In this document: one piece after another, positions 36,487-50,411 of the stretch | Numbering within the stretch: position 1 is the stretch's first letter | How the letters are laid out: each line of letters opens with the position of its first letter | Position numbers and translations under genes: made by a program | NCBI RefSeq assembly: GCF_030813715.1 | Contig: NZ_JAUSUZ010000001.1 | Coordinates: forward strand, 3,286,001 to 3,350,000 | Source of the DNA: Catenuloplanes indicus | Lineage (GTDB): Bacteria; Actinomycetota; Actinomycetes; Mycobacteriales; Micromonosporaceae | Direction: 5' to 3' | DNA length: 64,000 nt | The notes under the pieces: model-generated | Databases searched by the model: none | What the model saw: only the letters and a program-made list of their open reading frames with translations | Told to the model about the DNA's origin: nothing

Positions 36487-39111
36487 TCAGCTCGCGGGCA
36501 GCGCCTCGAGCGCCGCCGCGATCCGGGCCAAGTCTGCCTCGGCCGCGGCGAGACGGTCCTTGATCTTCGCCACTACGGCCTCCGGTGCCTTGCCGACGAA
36601 CGCCTCGTTGCCGAGCTTCGCCTGGCACTGCGCCTGCTCCTTGGCCGCGGCGGCCCGGTCCTTCTCCAGTCGCGCCCGCTCCGCCTTCACGTCGATCGTG
36701 CCGCGCGTGTCCAGCTCCACGGTCACCTGGTCGGAGACGGCCAGCGTCGCGGACGCCGCGAAGTCGCCGTCGGCCGCGTCCAGCCGGGCGAGCGAGCGGA
36801 TCAGCGACTCGTGCGCCGCGATCCCGGCCGTGTCCAGGCCGGTCAGCCGCGCCGTGACCCGCTGGGTCGGCTTCACACCCTGGTCGGAGCGGAACCGGCG
36901 GATCTCGGTGACCACCTTCTGCAGCGTGGCCAGCTCGGCCTCGGCCGCGTCGTCGACCAGCTCCGGGACCGCGACCGGCCACGGGGCCCGCACGATCGTC
37001 TCGCCGCCGGTCAGCGCCAGCCACAGCTCCTCGGTCACGAACGGCACGATCGGGTGCAGCAGCTTGAGCAGCTTGTCCAGCACCTCGCCGAGCACCCGGC
37101 GGGTCGCGTCCGCGGCCGGGCCACCGGCCTGCATGACCGGCTTGGCCAGCTCGACGTACCAGTCGCAGACGTCGTCCCAGGCGAAGTGGTACAGCGCGTC
37201 ACAGACCTTGGCGAACTCGAACGCCTGGAAGCACTGGTCGACCTCGCCGATCACGTGATGCAGCCGGGACAGGATCCACCGGTCCACCGTGGACAGCTCG
37301 GCCGGCAGGTCGCCCTCCACGGTCGCGCCGTTGAGCAGCGCGAACCGGGTCGCGTTCCACAGCTTGTTGTTGAAGTTCCGGGAGCCCTGCGTCCACTCCT
37401 CGGAGACCGCGACGTCCGAGCCCGGGTTGGCGCCGCGGGCCAGCGCGAAGCGGGTCGCGTCCGCGCCGAACCGGTCGATCCAGTCCAGCGGGTCGACCAC
37501 GTTGCCGAACGACTTCGACATCTTCTTGCCGTACTGGTCGCGCACCATGCCGTGCAGCGCCACCACGTCGAACGGCTGCTTCCCGTCCATCGCGTAGAGC
37601 CCGAACATCATCATCCGGGCGACCCAGAAGAACAGGATGTCGTAGCCGGTGACCAGCACCGACGTCGGGTAGAACTTCGCCAGCTCCGGCGTCTGCTCCG
37701 GCCAGCCGAGCGTGGAGAACGGCCACAGGCCGGACGAGAACCAGGTGTCCAGCACGTCCTCGTCCTGGGTCCAGCCCTCGCCGGACGGCGGCTCCTCGTC
37801 CGGGCCGACGCAGACGATCTCACCGGCCGGGCCGTACCAGACCGGGATGCGGTGGCCCCACCACAGCTGACGCGAGATGCACCAGTCGTGCATGTTGTCG
37901 ACCCAGGCGAAGTAGCGCTTGGCCAGCTCCGGCGGCTCGATCCGGACCCGGCCGTCGCGCACCGCGTCACCGGCGGCCTGCGCGAGCGGCGTCGTGTTCA
38001 CGAACCACTGCAGCGACAGGCGCGGCTCCACCGTGGTCTTGCAGCGCGAGCAGTGCCCGACCGCATGCACGTACGGCCGCTTCTCCGCGACGATCCGGCC
38101 TTCCGCACGCAGAGCGGCCACGATCGCCGGACGAGCCTCGAACCGATCAAGACCTTCGAACGGCCCGGGTACGGTGACGACGCCGCGCTCGTCCATCACG
38201 GTCAGGCTCGGCAGGCTGTGCCGTTGGCCGATCTCGAAGTCGTTCGGGTCGTGCGCCGGCGTCACCTTCACCGCGCCGGTGCCGAAGCTCGGGTCGACGT
38301 GTTCGTCCGCCACGATCGGGATGCGCCGGCCGGTGAGCGGCAGCTCTACCTCGGTGCCCACGAGGTGCTTGTAGCGCTCGTCGTCCGGGTGGACCGCGAC
38401 CGCGGTGTCACCGAGCATGGTCTCGGCCCGCGTGGTGGCGACCACGATCGCGTTCTCGCCCTCGCCGTAGCGGATCGAGACCAGCTCGCCGTCGTCGTCG
38501 CTGTGCTCGACCTCGATGTCGGAGAGCGCGGTCAGACAGCGCGGGCACCAGTTGATGATCCGGTTCGCGCGATAGATCAGGCCGTCGTCGTACAGCTTCT
38601 TGAAGATGGTCTGGACCGCGCGGGACAGGCCCTCGTCCATGGTGAAGCGCTCGCGGCTCCAGTCGACGGAGTCACCGAGCCGGCGCATCTGACCGAGGAT
38701 CGCGCCACCGGACTCCGCTTTCCACTGCCAGACGCGCTCGACGAAGGCCTCGCGGCCCAGGTCGTGCCGGGACTGGCCGTTCGCGGCGAGCTGGCGCTCC
38801 ACCACGTTCTGCGTCGCGATGCCGGCGTGGTCCATGCCGGGCAGCCAGAGCGTCTCGAAGCCCTGCATGCGCTTCCGCCGGATGATCGCATCCTGGATCG
38901 TGTGGTCCAGCGCGTGGCCGACGTGCAGCGAGCCGGTCACGTTCGGCGGCGGGATGACGATGGTGAACGGCGGCTTGTCACTATGCGCGTCCGCCGTGAA
39001 GTACCCGTTGGATACCCACGACTCGTACCGCCGCTGCTCTACCTCAGCCGGCGCGTACTGGCTGGGGAGTTCGGTGGTCGGGTTCGTGCGGGCATCCGTC
39101 GTATCGGTCAC
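36487..39111 (-). CDS. valS: Valyl-tRNA synthetase
   Basis: Charges tRNA-Val. 874 residues, class I. The HIGH motif is HVGH (63-66, in [14 protein letters not shown]) and KMSKS lies at about 527 ([18 protein letters not shown]). An editing domain ([26 protein letters not shown]) is present. The C-terminal coiled coil ([19 protein letters not shown] to [18 protein letters not shown]) is typical of bacterial ValS. The GTG start has no Shine-Dalgarno; a TAGAAT box sits 6 nt before it, indicating a leaderless mRNA. First gene of the valS-folC-DUF4233 group. Confidence 0.97.
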   Translation of the reverse strand: MTDTTDARTNPTTELPSQYAPAEVEQRRYESWVSNGYFTADAHSDKPPFTIVIPPPNVTGSLHVGHALDHTIQDAIIRRKRMQGFETLWLPGMDHAGIATQNVVERQLAANGQSRHDLGREAFVERVWQWKAESGGAILGQMRRLGDSVDWSRERFTMDEGLSRAVQTIFKKLYDDGLIYRANRIINWCPRCLTALSDIEVEHSDDDGELVSIRYGEGENAIVVATTRAETMLGDTAVAVHPDDERYKHLVGTEVELPLTGRRIPIVADEHVDPSFGTGAVKVTPAHDPNDFEIGQRHSLPSLTVMDERGVVTVPGPFEGLDRFEARPAIVAALRAEGRIVAEKRPYVHAVGHCSRCKTTVEPRLSLQWFVNTTPLAQAAGDAVRDGRVRIEPPELAKRYFAWVDNMHDWCISRQLWWGHRIPVWYGPAGEIVCVGPDEEPPSGEGWTQDEDVLDTWFSSGLWPFSTLGWPEQTPELAKFYPTSVLVTGYDILFFWVARMMMFGLYAMDGKQPFDVVALHGMVRDQYGKKMSKSFGNVVDPLDWIDRFGADATRFALARGANPGSDVAVSEEWTQGSRNFNNKLWNATRFALLNGATVEGDLPAELSTVDRWILSRLHHVIGEVDQCFQAFEFAKVCDALYHFAWDDVCDWYVELAKPVMQAGGPAADATRRVLGEVLDKLLKLLHPIVPFVTEELWLALTGGETIVRAPWPVAVPELVDDAAEAELATLQKVVTEIRRFRSDQGVKPTQRVTARLTGLDTAGIAAHESLIRSLARLDAADGDFAASATLAVSDQVTVELDTRGTIDVKAERARLEKDRAAAAKEQAQCQAKLGNEAFVGKAPEAVVAKIKDRLAAAEADLARIAAALEALPAS

Positions 39112-39117
39112 CCGTCG

Positions 39118-39123
39118 ATTCTA
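39118..39123 (-). promoter_or_regulatory. -10 box of the leaderless valS promoter
   Basis: TAGAAT 6 nt before the GTG. The -35 region is weak. It is only about 40 nt beyond the rRNA terminator, so valS has its own promoter. Confidence 0.55.
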
Positions 39124-39162
39124 CGGACCTGCGGCGGGCTGCCCGTCCCGGGGTTGAAACAC

Positions 39163-39194
39163 ATCAGGGCCACCCCGGATGGGGTGGCCCTGAT
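39163..39194 (-). terminator. rRNA operon terminator
   Basis: Perfect 14-bp arms, ATCAGGGCCACCCC and GGGGTGGCCCTGAT, with a 4-nt loop, followed on the minus strand by GTGTTTC. It lies just past the 3' end of 5S rRNA. Confidence 0.88.
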
Positions 39195-39205
39195 CATGAA
39201 GAAGT

Positions 39206-39322
39206 CCGGCGGCGTCCTACTCTCCCACACCCTCCCGAGTGCAGTACCATCGGCGCTGAAAGGCTTAGCTTCCGGGTTCGGAATGTAACCGGGCGTTTCC
39301 CTCTCGCTATAACCGCCGTAAC
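39206..39322 (-). rRNA. rrf: 5S ribosomal RNA
   Basis: About 117 nt. The 5' part reads GTTACGGCGGTTATAGCG and the 3' end GTAGGACGCCGCCGGAC, which pair as helix I. The loop CCCGGTTACATTCCGAACC is the standard conserved region. It follows 23S after an 86-nt spacer. Ends are approximate. Confidence 0.92.
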
Positions 39323-39408
39323 ACTATGAACTTAACAAACCGGGGTGTTCACGGTTGTTTGTTCAGATATCACACAGTGGACGCGTAGCAAACTTTGCAC
39401 GTTTAATG

Positions 39409-44362
<4,954 letters not shown>

Positions 44363-44465
44363 ATCTAGAGAAAATCTGTCCCGACAGTCATCAAACTGCC
44401 AAAGGAATCCAACCGAAACCAAAGCTCCGGCCGGGGTATAAATCAATTGGCACTGGCTTTTCAAG

Positions 44466-44490
44466 CACCCTGTTGAGTTCTCAAAGAACA
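44466..44490 (-). promoter_or_regulatory. Pre-16S leader boxA-like antitermination element
   Basis: The transcript reads GTTCTTTGAGAACTCAACAG about 105 nt before 16S. This motif is standard in actinobacterial rRNA leaders, where it takes part in Nus antitermination and RNase III processing. Confidence 0.7.
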
Positions 44491-44583
44491 ACCGCACACC
44501 ACACCGCGACCCGGGTCAACCGGACCCCGCCGTGGGGCATTTCGTCCGTTCCGTACCCTTTGTCTCCGCCGGGCACTTGGTCT

Positions 44584-44611
44584 ATCTTACCGGTCGTTTT
44601 CGCTCTGTCAA
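44584..44611 (-). promoter_or_regulatory. rRNA operon proximal promoter
   Basis: -35 TTGACA (44606-44611), a 16-bp spacer and -10 TAAGAT (44584-44589). This is the best sigma-70-like promoter in the window and lies about 220 nt before 16S. Confidence 0.8.
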
Positions 44612-44788
44612 GTCCGTTCTCCGTGAGGAGATAGCGGATCTTTCCGAGAGCAACGCCCGGGTCTCCCCATGCTGACGCACATCGTCTCCGATGTCTGCCG
44701 CTTCGAGGAATCCCGCGGACCGGCCTGCGACCTCAGAACGCGTCAAAGCGCTCGGATCGTTCTTGCCCGGCTCCCGCTGGCTGTCCTA

Positions 44789-44817
44789 CTCTACCCGGCC
44801 GGTTTCGCAACTCCAAA
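44789..44817 (-). promoter_or_regulatory. Possible distal rRNA promoter
   Basis: -35 TTGGAG (44812-44817), 17-bp spacer, -10 TAGAGT (44789-44794). rRNA operons of actinomycetes usually have several promoters. The rest of 44612-45038 shows no gene. Confidence 0.45.
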
Positions 44818-45038
44818 TCGAGGTCTCCCCGATCCGGTCACACCACCCGGTTGCCCCGATTCCGGCCTCTCAGCGGCTTTCGCCCTGTTCGTCCGGTTCC
44901 CCGTGGCGAAGAGAAAGTTACGCGGCCATCGCCCCGGAACACAAATCATGATCCGTCGATGAGACCCGGTGCGCCGGTCCGGCATCGATGTCCGCAAGAC
45001 ACTCCCGGTGCCCGGTTCCGCGTGCCAGAGTTGGCGGC

Positions 45039-45263
45039 ATGGCAACCGATACGCCCGCGACGAGCCCGGCGGCCGACGCGCTGCTCGGCCAGCTCTTTCC
45101 GCTGTGGCACCTGGTCATCGGCGGTTTCGTGCTGCTCGTGCTGGTGCTCTCGGTCCGCCGTCTCGCCGCCCGCGGCCAGACCCGGATGACCACCGCGCTG
45201 CTCGTCACCGGCACCGCCATCGCGGGTCTCACCGCCCTCGGCATCTTCTTCGACGCCCGCTGA
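45039..45263 (+). CDS. Small two-helix membrane protein
   Basis: A 74-residue protein, MATDTPATSPAADALL at the N-terminus, then two hydrophobic helices (LWHLVIGGFVLLVLVLSV and MTTALLVTGTAIAGLTALGIFF) joined by a basic loop. No family recognised. There is no Shine-Dalgarno; CAGAGT sits 7 nt upstream, similar to the leaderless promoters elsewhere here. An ATG at 44988 in the same frame is a less likely start because the extra residues are non-hydrophobic and unlike a leader. Confidence 0.55.
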   Translation: MATDTPATSPAADALLGQLFPLWHLVIGGFVLLVLVLSVRRLAARGQTRMTTALLVTGTAIAGLTALGIFFDAR

Positions 45264-45379
45264 CTTGGTCTCGCACCACCCCTCGGTTCCACGCGGCTCC
45301 CCGGGCGATACAGAAGACCGGCCGTACGGATGCCGGCACCCGGAACTCCGGATGCCGGCGTGGCGAAGCGGAGTGACGG

Positions 45380-46189
45380 TCAGCCGCGAAGGTGCTGGAC
45401 CAGCGACAGGAAGAGGCGCGCGTTGGTCAGCTTGCCGTAGGAGAACCCGACCAGCGTTCGCCCACCCGACTGGATCTTCGCGTCGTCGTAGCTGCGCTCG
45501 ACACCGGTGATCTGCGACCACGGCGTGAGCGTGCCGGACCAGATCAGCCCGTCCGCTCGTACCGTGAAGTCCTTGAACGGCACTTCACCGCCGGCCGCGA
45601 GGGCCTGCTGCGCCGCGGGAAGTTTCGCCCGGGCCACGCCGGTCTCCAGGGCCTCGGCCAGTTCCGTCGTGTCGGTCCAGCCGCTGAGCAGCACGATGTC
45701 CGGCCGCCCCGCGCGTTCGACGGTGTAGAGGTGGTCGATCCGCCAGTTGTTCTGGGTGTGGATGTAGGTACGGGTGATCGAGATGTACAGGTCCTGCACC
45801 TCCGTCCACGGCACGACGTCCACGGCACCCGGCAGCGCCCGCGCGAAGCCGTTCTCAAAGATCACCATGGCGGTACGTCGTTTGGGCAGCACCAGCATCG
45901 CGATGATCGATCCGGCGAGCAGGGCGGCGCCGAGGATCGCGAGCGGCACGCCGACCGACGCCCCGCCGAGGAGGCCGCCGAGTCCGCCGCCGCCGATCAG
46001 CACGACGACGCCGCCGAGCAGCGCCGGGTACACGACGATGAACTGCCAGGTCGGCAGCGACGCGTGGTAGTGGGTCCGCAGCTTTTCGCCCAGCCGCCCG
46101 CCCGCCTCGGATATCGCGGCCGCTTCGAGTTCCGGTGCGGCCGCGGTGGCGTTGGCCAAGCCGGCTTTCTGATCTCCCCGTGTGGTCAT
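45380..46189 (-). CDS. DUF6585 family membrane protein
   Basis: A 269-residue protein with two hydrophobic segments (FIVVYPALLGGVVVLIGGG and VGVPLAILGAALLAGSIIAMLVL) followed by a PH-like beta domain: TAMVIFENGFARAL, VVPWTEVQDLYI, then VPFKDFTVRADGLIWSGTLTPWSQITGVE near the end. This matches my knowledge of DUF6585, an actinobacterial family without known function. ATG has TAGGGT 7 nt upstream and no RBS, so it is probably leaderless. Confidence 0.75.
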   Translation of the reverse strand: MTTRGDQKAGLANATAAAPELEAAAISEAGGRLGEKLRTHYHASLPTWQFIVVYPALLGGVVVLIGGGGLGGLLGGASVGVPLAILGAALLAGSIIAMLVLPKRRTAMVIFENGFARALPGAVDVVPWTEVQDLYISITRTYIHTQNNWRIDHLYTVERAGRPDIVLLSGWTDTTELAEALETGVARAKLPAAQQALAAGGEVPFKDFTVRADGLIWSGTLTPWSQITGVERSYDDAKIQSGGRTLVGFSYGKLTNARLFLSLVQHLRG

Positions 46190-46196
46190 CCGCCGG

Positions 46197-46202
46197 ACCC
46201 TA
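46197..46202 (-). promoter_or_regulatory. -10 box of a probable leaderless promoter
   Basis: TAGGGT, 7 nt before the ATG of the DUF6585 gene, with no Shine-Dalgarno between. Confidence 0.5.
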
Positions 46203-46213
46203 CCCGGCGAAGC

Positions 46214-46864
46214 TCAGGGGCGGTGCACGCGGAAGTGGGACATCGCGGTCTCCACCTCCTCCTCGGTCAGGTGCCGGCCGGGCAGCGGCGTCGGCGCGTC
46301 CCGGCGGGCGGCGAGCCCGTCGCGGAGGATGGTCAGGAAGCGCAGCCACACGTCCGGCCCGACCGGCCGACTGTAGTCCGTCACCGCCCCGATCATGACC
46401 ATCAGCACGGGTACGTCCGAGGGCTGCAGATCCTCGCGGAGGACCCCGGCGGCCTTGGCGCGGTCGAACAGTCGGGTGACCGCCGGGTTGAGCCGCTCGC
46501 GGACCAGGGTGACCCGGTCACCGGAGTACCGGCCGCCGAGCATGACCTCGCGCAACCCGCGGTCGCCGGCTTGCAGGTCGGCGACCGCGCGGAGCCAACG
46601 GTCCAGCGCCACGGCCGGGTCGGGTTCGTCCGCGGCGTTCTCGGCGATCTGCGCCAGCCGGGCCATCTTCGACTCGAACAGCGCCTCGACCAGCGCGTCC
46701 TTGGTGGGAAAGCGCCGGTAGACGGTGCCGACGCCGAGACCAGCGTGGTGGGCGATGTCGTCGAGCGTCACGTCGAGGCCCTGAGCGGCGAACAGCTCAC
46801 GGGCCGCCTGGAGGATCCGCTGGCGGTTCAGCTCGGCATCCCGGCGCAGCGGTTTGGCGGCCAT
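46214..46864 (-). CDS. TetR family transcriptional regulator
   Basis: A 216-residue repressor. The helix-turn-helix lies at about 14-60 (NRQRILQAARELFAAQG, then VTLDDIAHHAGLGVGTVYRRFPTKDALVEALF). The C-terminal ligand domain belongs to the TetR_C_33-like type (RWLRAVADLQAGDRGLREVML). Divergent from an MFS exporter with 86 bp between starts, it most likely represses both genes and is released by an exported compound. Probably leaderless: TAGACT sits 6 nt before ATG. Confidence 0.92.
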   Translation of the reverse strand: MAAKPLRRDAELNRQRILQAARELFAAQGLDVTLDDIAHHAGLGVGTVYRRFPTKDALVEALFESKMARLAQIAENAADEPDPAVALDRWLRAVADLQAGDRGLREVMLGGRYSGDRVTLVRERLNPAVTRLFDRAKAAGVLREDLQPSDVPVLMVMIGAVTDYSRPVGPDVWLRFLTILRDGLAARRDAPTPLPGRHLTEEEVETAMSHFRVHRP

Positions 46865-46870
46865 GTGACG

Positions 46871-46934
46871 AGTCTAGCAATAAGTGGAGATGGTGCCTCA
46901 ACTTGTCGTTAAACTGGAGAACGCATCTCCACTT
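46871..46934. promoter_or_regulatory. Divergent TetR/MFS promoter with operator-like repeats
   Basis: TAGACT (minus, 46871-46876) is the regulator -10 box, with TTGAGG about 19 bp upstream. AAGTGGAGATG (46882-46892) and CATCTCCACTT (46924-46934) are perfect inverted repeats. The right copy forms a compact palindrome, TGGAGA-N5-TCTCCA (46915-46931), of the size expected for a TetR dimer. The left copy sits between the -35 and -10 of the regulator. Confidence 0.6.
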
Positions 46935-46950
46935 CTCCCGAAGGAATCCC

Positions 46951-48402
46951 ATGACCGAGACGGCCCACGGCCGCCGCTGGCTGATCCTCGCCGTGCTCGG
47001 CGTCGCCCAGCTCATGGTGGTACTCGACGCCACCATCGTGAACATCGCGCTACCGACAGCCCAGCAGGACCTCGGCTTCTCCGACGCGGACCGGCAGTGG
47101 GTCATCACCGCGTACGCGCTGGCGTTCGGCAGTCTGCTACTGCTCGGCGGCCGGATCGCCGACCTGTTCGGCCGCAAGAACACGTTCCTGACCGGCCTCG
47201 CCGGCTTCGCCATCGCGTCCGCGCTCGGCGGCGCCGCGCCCAACTTCGAGACCCTGGTGGCTGCCCGCGCGCTGCAGGGCATCTTCGGCGCGCTGCTCGC
47301 CCCGGCCGCGCTGTCGCTGCTCACCACCACGTTCACCGATCCCGCCGAGCGCGGCAAAGCGTTCGGCATCTTCGGCGCGCTCGCCGGCGGTGGCGGCGGC
47401 ATCGGGCTGCTCCTCGGCGGAGTGCTCACCGAGCACCTGTCCTGGCGGTGGTGCCTGTACGTCAACCTGATCTTCGCGGCCGTCGCGTTCGCCGGTGGTG
47501 TCGCGTTCCTCAGCCGCCAGCGGCCGGCGCACCGGCCCGCGCTCGACATCCCCGGCGTGATCACCGTGTCGGCCGGCCTGTTCGGCCTGGTCTACGGCTT
47601 CGCCAACGCCGAGACCGAGGGCTGGTCCGACCCGATGTGCTGGGGTTTCCTGGCCGCCGGCGTCGTCCTCGTCGCGGTCTTCGTCGTCCTGCAGACCCGC
47701 GTGCCGCATCCACTGCTGCCGCTGCGCGTCATCCTCGACCGTGGCCGCGCCGGCTCGTACATCGCGGTGGCGGTCTCCGGTGCGGGCATCTTCGGCGTCT
47801 CGCTGTTCCTCACGTACTACCTGCAGGCCGTACGCGGATACAGCCCGGTCGAGACCGGCCTGGCGTTCCTCCCCCAGATCGGCGGCACCATGCTGGCCGC
47901 GACCACCGGCAACGCCGTCCTGGTCCGCCGGTTCGGCGCCCGCCCGCTGGTCACGCTCGGCATGGTGCTGTCCGGCCTCGGCATGGTGTGGATGACGCTC
48001 CTGGAGGCCGACTCCGCCTACGCCGCCCACGTACTCCCGCCGCTGATCACGCTCGGTCTCGGCTTCGGCCTGATCATCGCCCCGGCGATGAGCACCGCCA
48101 CGTCCGGCGTCGATCCGGCCGACGCCGGTGTCGCCTCCGCCACGGTGAACACGTCCCAGCAGGTCGGCGGCTCCATCGGCACCGCACTGCTGAACACGCT
48201 CGCGGCCTCCGCCGCGGCGGACTACCTGACCGGCCGTCAGCCGACCGCGGACGCGATCATCCAGTCCCAGCTGGCCAGCTACCACACCGCCTTCTGGTGG
48301 ACGGCCGCGTTCTTCGCGGTCGGCGCGATCACCTGCGGATTGCTGCTGCCGTCCGGCCGCCCGATCCACGACCCGGACGCCGAACCGGCACTGGTCCACT
48401 GA
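46951..48402 (+). CDS. MFS transporter, DHA2 (14-helix drug exporter) family
   Basis: A 483-residue proton-driven exporter. The first helix carries VAQLMVVLDATIVNIALPTAQQDL, the DHA2 signature; motif A is LLLGGRIADLFGRKNTFL, and motif C is the GIFGALAGGGGGIGLLLGGVLTE helix. About 14 helices, ending in a short polar tail. ATG follows GAAGGAA at 5 nt. An upstream in-frame start at 46903 would add 16 polar residues and overlap the operator, so it is less likely. Controlled by the divergent TetR protein. Substrate unknown. Confidence 0.93.
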   Translation: MTETAHGRRWLILAVLGVAQLMVVLDATIVNIALPTAQQDLGFSDADRQWVITAYALAFGSLLLLGGRIADLFGRKNTFLTGLAGFAIASALGGAAPNFETLVAARALQGIFGALLAPAALSLLTTTFTDPAERGKAFGIFGALAGGGGGIGLLLGGVLTEHLSWRWCLYVNLIFAAVAFAGGVAFLSRQRPAHRPALDIPGVITVSAGLFGLVYGFANAETEGWSDPMCWGFLAAGVVLVAVFVVLQTRVPHPLLPLRVILDRGRAGSYIAVAVSGAGIFGVSLFLTYYLQAVRGYSPVETGLAFLPQIGGTMLAATTGNAVLVRRFGARPLVTLGMVLSGLGMVWMTLLEADSAYAAHVLPPLITLGLGFGLIIAPAMSTATSGVDPADAGVASATVNTSQQVGGSIGTALLNTLAASAAADYLTGRQPTADAIIQSQLASYHTAFWWTAAFFAVGAITCGLLLPSGRPIHDPDAEPALVH

Positions 48403-48448
48403 CCGCAGGCATCATCGGCAAGCAGGATCGCGTAGTGCCGACAGAGTT

Positions 48449-48488
48449 ACGCGGCCCGCGACACGCAAAGCCGTGGCGCGGGCCGCGT
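48449..48488 (+). terminator. Terminator-like hairpin after the MFS gene
   Basis: Perfect 12-bp arms ACGCGGCCCGCG and CGCGGGCCGCGT around a 16-nt loop, 47 nt past the stop codon. Confidence 0.65.
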
Positions 48489-48500
48489 GACGCGCACCGT

Positions 48501-48542
48501 GTGACGCGGGCTGCGTGACGCGGGCTGCGTGAAGCGGGCTGC
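48501..48542. repeat. Three tandem 14-bp repeats
   Basis: GTGACGCGGGCTGC occurs twice in a row and a third time as GTGAAGCGGGCTGC. The rest of 48543-48764 is non-coding and GC-rich, with scattered degenerate variants of the same words; no gene is supported there. Confidence 0.75.
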
Positions 48543-48764
48543 GGACCCAAGCAGCGCAGCGCCGGCGCGCGACGCAAGCCGCGCAGCAGTACCACCCGCG
48601 CGACGCAACGGCGCATCACCAGCGGCACGGCACGAACCGCATCACCGGTCGCATGATTCGGGCTGCGCAGCCGGGGGCCGGGAATCCCGCGAGAGACGAG
48701 GCCGTGCGGCGCCTCGGTTGTGCGAACCGAGGTCGGGGCCGGGAGTTGAGTGCCGCCGGACGCG

Positions 48765-48908
48765 CGGGTTTTTGCGGGACCACGGCGGAACCGGCTCCGA
48801 TGCCGCGGGCGGAGCGGAGTGCCAGCGGAGTCGGAGGCCTCGGCGAGGTTTGCCCGCGGGAGCGTGCGGGCCGCGCCACGCCGGGAGTGGGAATATCGGT
48901 TTGCGCGG
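48765..48908 (-). repeat. Dispersed 3'-end element, copy 4 (divergent)
   Basis: Starts directly after the TAA of the nitrilase-family gene, on its strand. Keeps the order CCGATATTCCCACTCCCGGC, CGCACGCTCCCGCGGGC, CGCTGGCACTCCG, and the distal GTCCCGCAAAAACC end shared with copy 3. It has an insertion in the middle relative to copies 1-3. Confidence 0.6.
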
Positions 48909-49706
48909 TTAGAGGCGGCGGTTGGCCAGGCTGGGGAGTTCCAGACGGATCGTGTCGAGGCGGGGGAGGTCGAGGTCGGCGATGGCGATGGTGGTGGTGT
49001 CCGGGGCCTGGGCGAGGACGGTGCCCCACGGGTCGATGATCATGCTGCGGCCGAAGCAGGTGCGGGACGGCTCGTGGTTGCCGATCTGGCCGGCGGCGAG
49101 GACGTAGCACTGGTTTTCGATGGCGCGGGCGCGGAGCAGGACTTCCCAGTGGTCGCGGCCGGTGTGTGCCATGAAGGCGGCCGGGACCACCAGCAGTTTG
49201 GCCTGGCCGTCGGCGGCGAGGCGGCGGTAGAGCTCGGGGAAGCGCAAGTCGTAGCAGATCGACAGGCCGAGGCCGATGCCCTCGACGTCGACGACGACCG
49301 GGGTGGTGCCTGCGGCGACCGTGCGTGACTCGTGGAAGGAGACCTTGCCGGGGATCTCCACGTCGTAGAGGTGGATTTTGCGGTAGGTGGCGGCCAGCTC
49401 GCCGGTGCGGTTGAACACGAGGCTGGTGTTGTAGATGTGGTCCGGGTCGGGGCCGGCCTCGTGAAAGGAGCCGGCGTGGACCCAGATGCCGAGGTCGCGG
49501 GCGGCGTCGGCGAAGAACGTGGCGTATTCGCCGTCGACCGGCTCGGGTTTCGGGGCACCAGCGGCGGGGCCGAGGTAGTCCGTGTATTCAGGGAGGACCG
49601 CGAGGTCGGCACCGGCGTCCGCGGCGCGGGTGAGAAGGTCGCGGGCGACGGCCAGGTTGGCGGCGCGGTCCGCACGGGCGTTGAGCTGGCACACGGCGAC
49701 TCGCAT
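48909..49706 (-). CDS. Carbon-nitrogen hydrolase (nitrilase family, NIT1/NIT2-like)
   Basis: A 265-residue hydrolase with the Glu-Lys-Cys triad: E in VLPEYTDY (about 40), K in YRKIHLYDVEIPG (about 109), and C in SICYDLRFPELYRRLA (about 150). This motif set matches deaminated-glutathione amidase and omega-amidase-like enzymes. ATG has TAGGCT 7 nt upstream and no RBS, hence probably leaderless. The -10 box lies within the end of the upstream GNAT gene. Cytosolic. Confidence 0.9.
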   Translation of the reverse strand: MRVAVCQLNARADRAANLAVARDLLTRAADAGADLAVLPEYTDYLGPAAGAPKPEPVDGEYATFFADAARDLGIWVHAGSFHEAGPDPDHIYNTSLVFNRTGELAATYRKIHLYDVEIPGKVSFHESRTVAAGTTPVVVDVEGIGLGLSICYDLRFPELYRRLAADGQAKLLVVPAAFMAHTGRDHWEVLLRARAIENQCYVLAAGQIGNHEPSRTCFGRSMIIDPWGTVLAQAPDTTTIAIADLDLPRLDTIRLELPSLANRRL

Positions 49707-49713
49707 GCAGCCG

Positions 49714-49719
49714 AGCCTA
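49714..49719 (-). promoter_or_regulatory. -10 box of a probable leaderless promoter
   Basis: TAGGCT 7 nt before the nitrilase-family ATG. Confidence 0.5.
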
Positions 49720-50367
49720 CGGCGCTCCCGGCGCGTCTACCAGGGGCGTTTGCAGGATCGCCTCGGCACCGACCGGGGTGAAGCCGGCGGCCAGCAGCGT
49801 GCGGGTGCTGGCCGCGTTACCCGGGGAGATCTGCGCCCAGACGTGCGCACCGGCGGGGATCAGGTGGCGAGCGGCGGTGACCAGGGCGCGGCCGAGGCCG
49901 GCGTTGCGGTGCTCCGGGAGAACCTCCATGGAGAGCTCCCACCGGCCGGCCAGGCCCCGGCCGACGGTGAGCAGTCCCCCGGTGGCGGCGTAGACCCGGA
50001 CGTGGTCGCGGTAGCCGACCGCGTGGCGTACCCGGGGATGCGTGTGGTCGGTGATCTCAGTCAGTGCGAGCGGGGGCGGGCCGGGCAGCGCGGGGGCGAC
50101 GAGCATCTGGTCGATGTTGTTGACGCGGCGGCCGAGGTGGCGTTCGAGCGCGTGCAGGAACGGCGGGTTCATCGGCTCGGAGAACTCGTCGCCGGAGTCC
50201 GGGAGGTGTGCGGTCACCCAGTCCAGCGTGACCGGGGCGGCGATCACCACGTGCGCCGGGAAGGAGAGCACGGCGAAGTCGCGAGCGGACGGCGGCGGGA
50301 CGATCTCCAGGAACGGCTCGGTGGGCAGGCGCCCGCCGTGGGCCACGTGGTCCAGCAGCGACGACAA
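49717..50367 (-). CDS. GNAT family N-acetyltransferase
   Basis: Up to 216 residues. The N-terminal half (PTEPFLEIVPPPSARDFAVLSFPAHVV) is a separate, poorly known domain. The C-terminal half is GNAT: ELSMEVLPEHRNAGLGRALVTAARHLI holds the acetyl-CoA loop (RNAGLG), and NAASTRTLLAAGFTPVG the final motif. The start is uncertain: TTG (50367) lies 3 nt after the clpX terminator hairpin without an RBS; GTG at 50346 is another option. It lies downstream of clpX on the same strand. Substrate unknown. Confidence 0.8.
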   Translation of the reverse strand: MSSLLDHVAHGGRLPTEPFLEIVPPPSARDFAVLSFPAHVVIAAPVTLDWVTAHLPDSGDEFSEPMNPPFLHALERHLGRRVNNIDQMLVAPALPGPPPLALTEITDHTHPRVRHAVGYRDHVRVYAATGGLLTVGRGLAGRWELSMEVLPEHRNAGLGRALVTAARHLIPAGAHVWAQISPGNAASTRTLLAAGFTPVGAEAILQTPLVDAPGAP

Positions 50368-50370
50368 ACG

Positions 50371-50390
50371 CCCCGGCGTGAACGCCGGGG
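50371..50390 (-). terminator. clpX terminator-like hairpin
   Basis: Perfect 8-bp arms CCCCGGCG and CGCCGGGG with a 4-nt loop, followed on the minus strand by CGTTTGTC, 21 nt after the clpX stop. Confidence 0.75.
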
Positions 50391-50411
50391 CGTGCGTGTC
50401 GTGCGGGGCGG

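Noticed and set aside
35197-39288. 1,363-aa plus-strand frame opposite folC and valS
   Set aside because: Antisense shadow of two firmly identified genes.
48403-48764. Frames between the MFS gene and element copy 4
   Set aside because: Repetitive GC-rich DNA, no RBS and no family resemblance.
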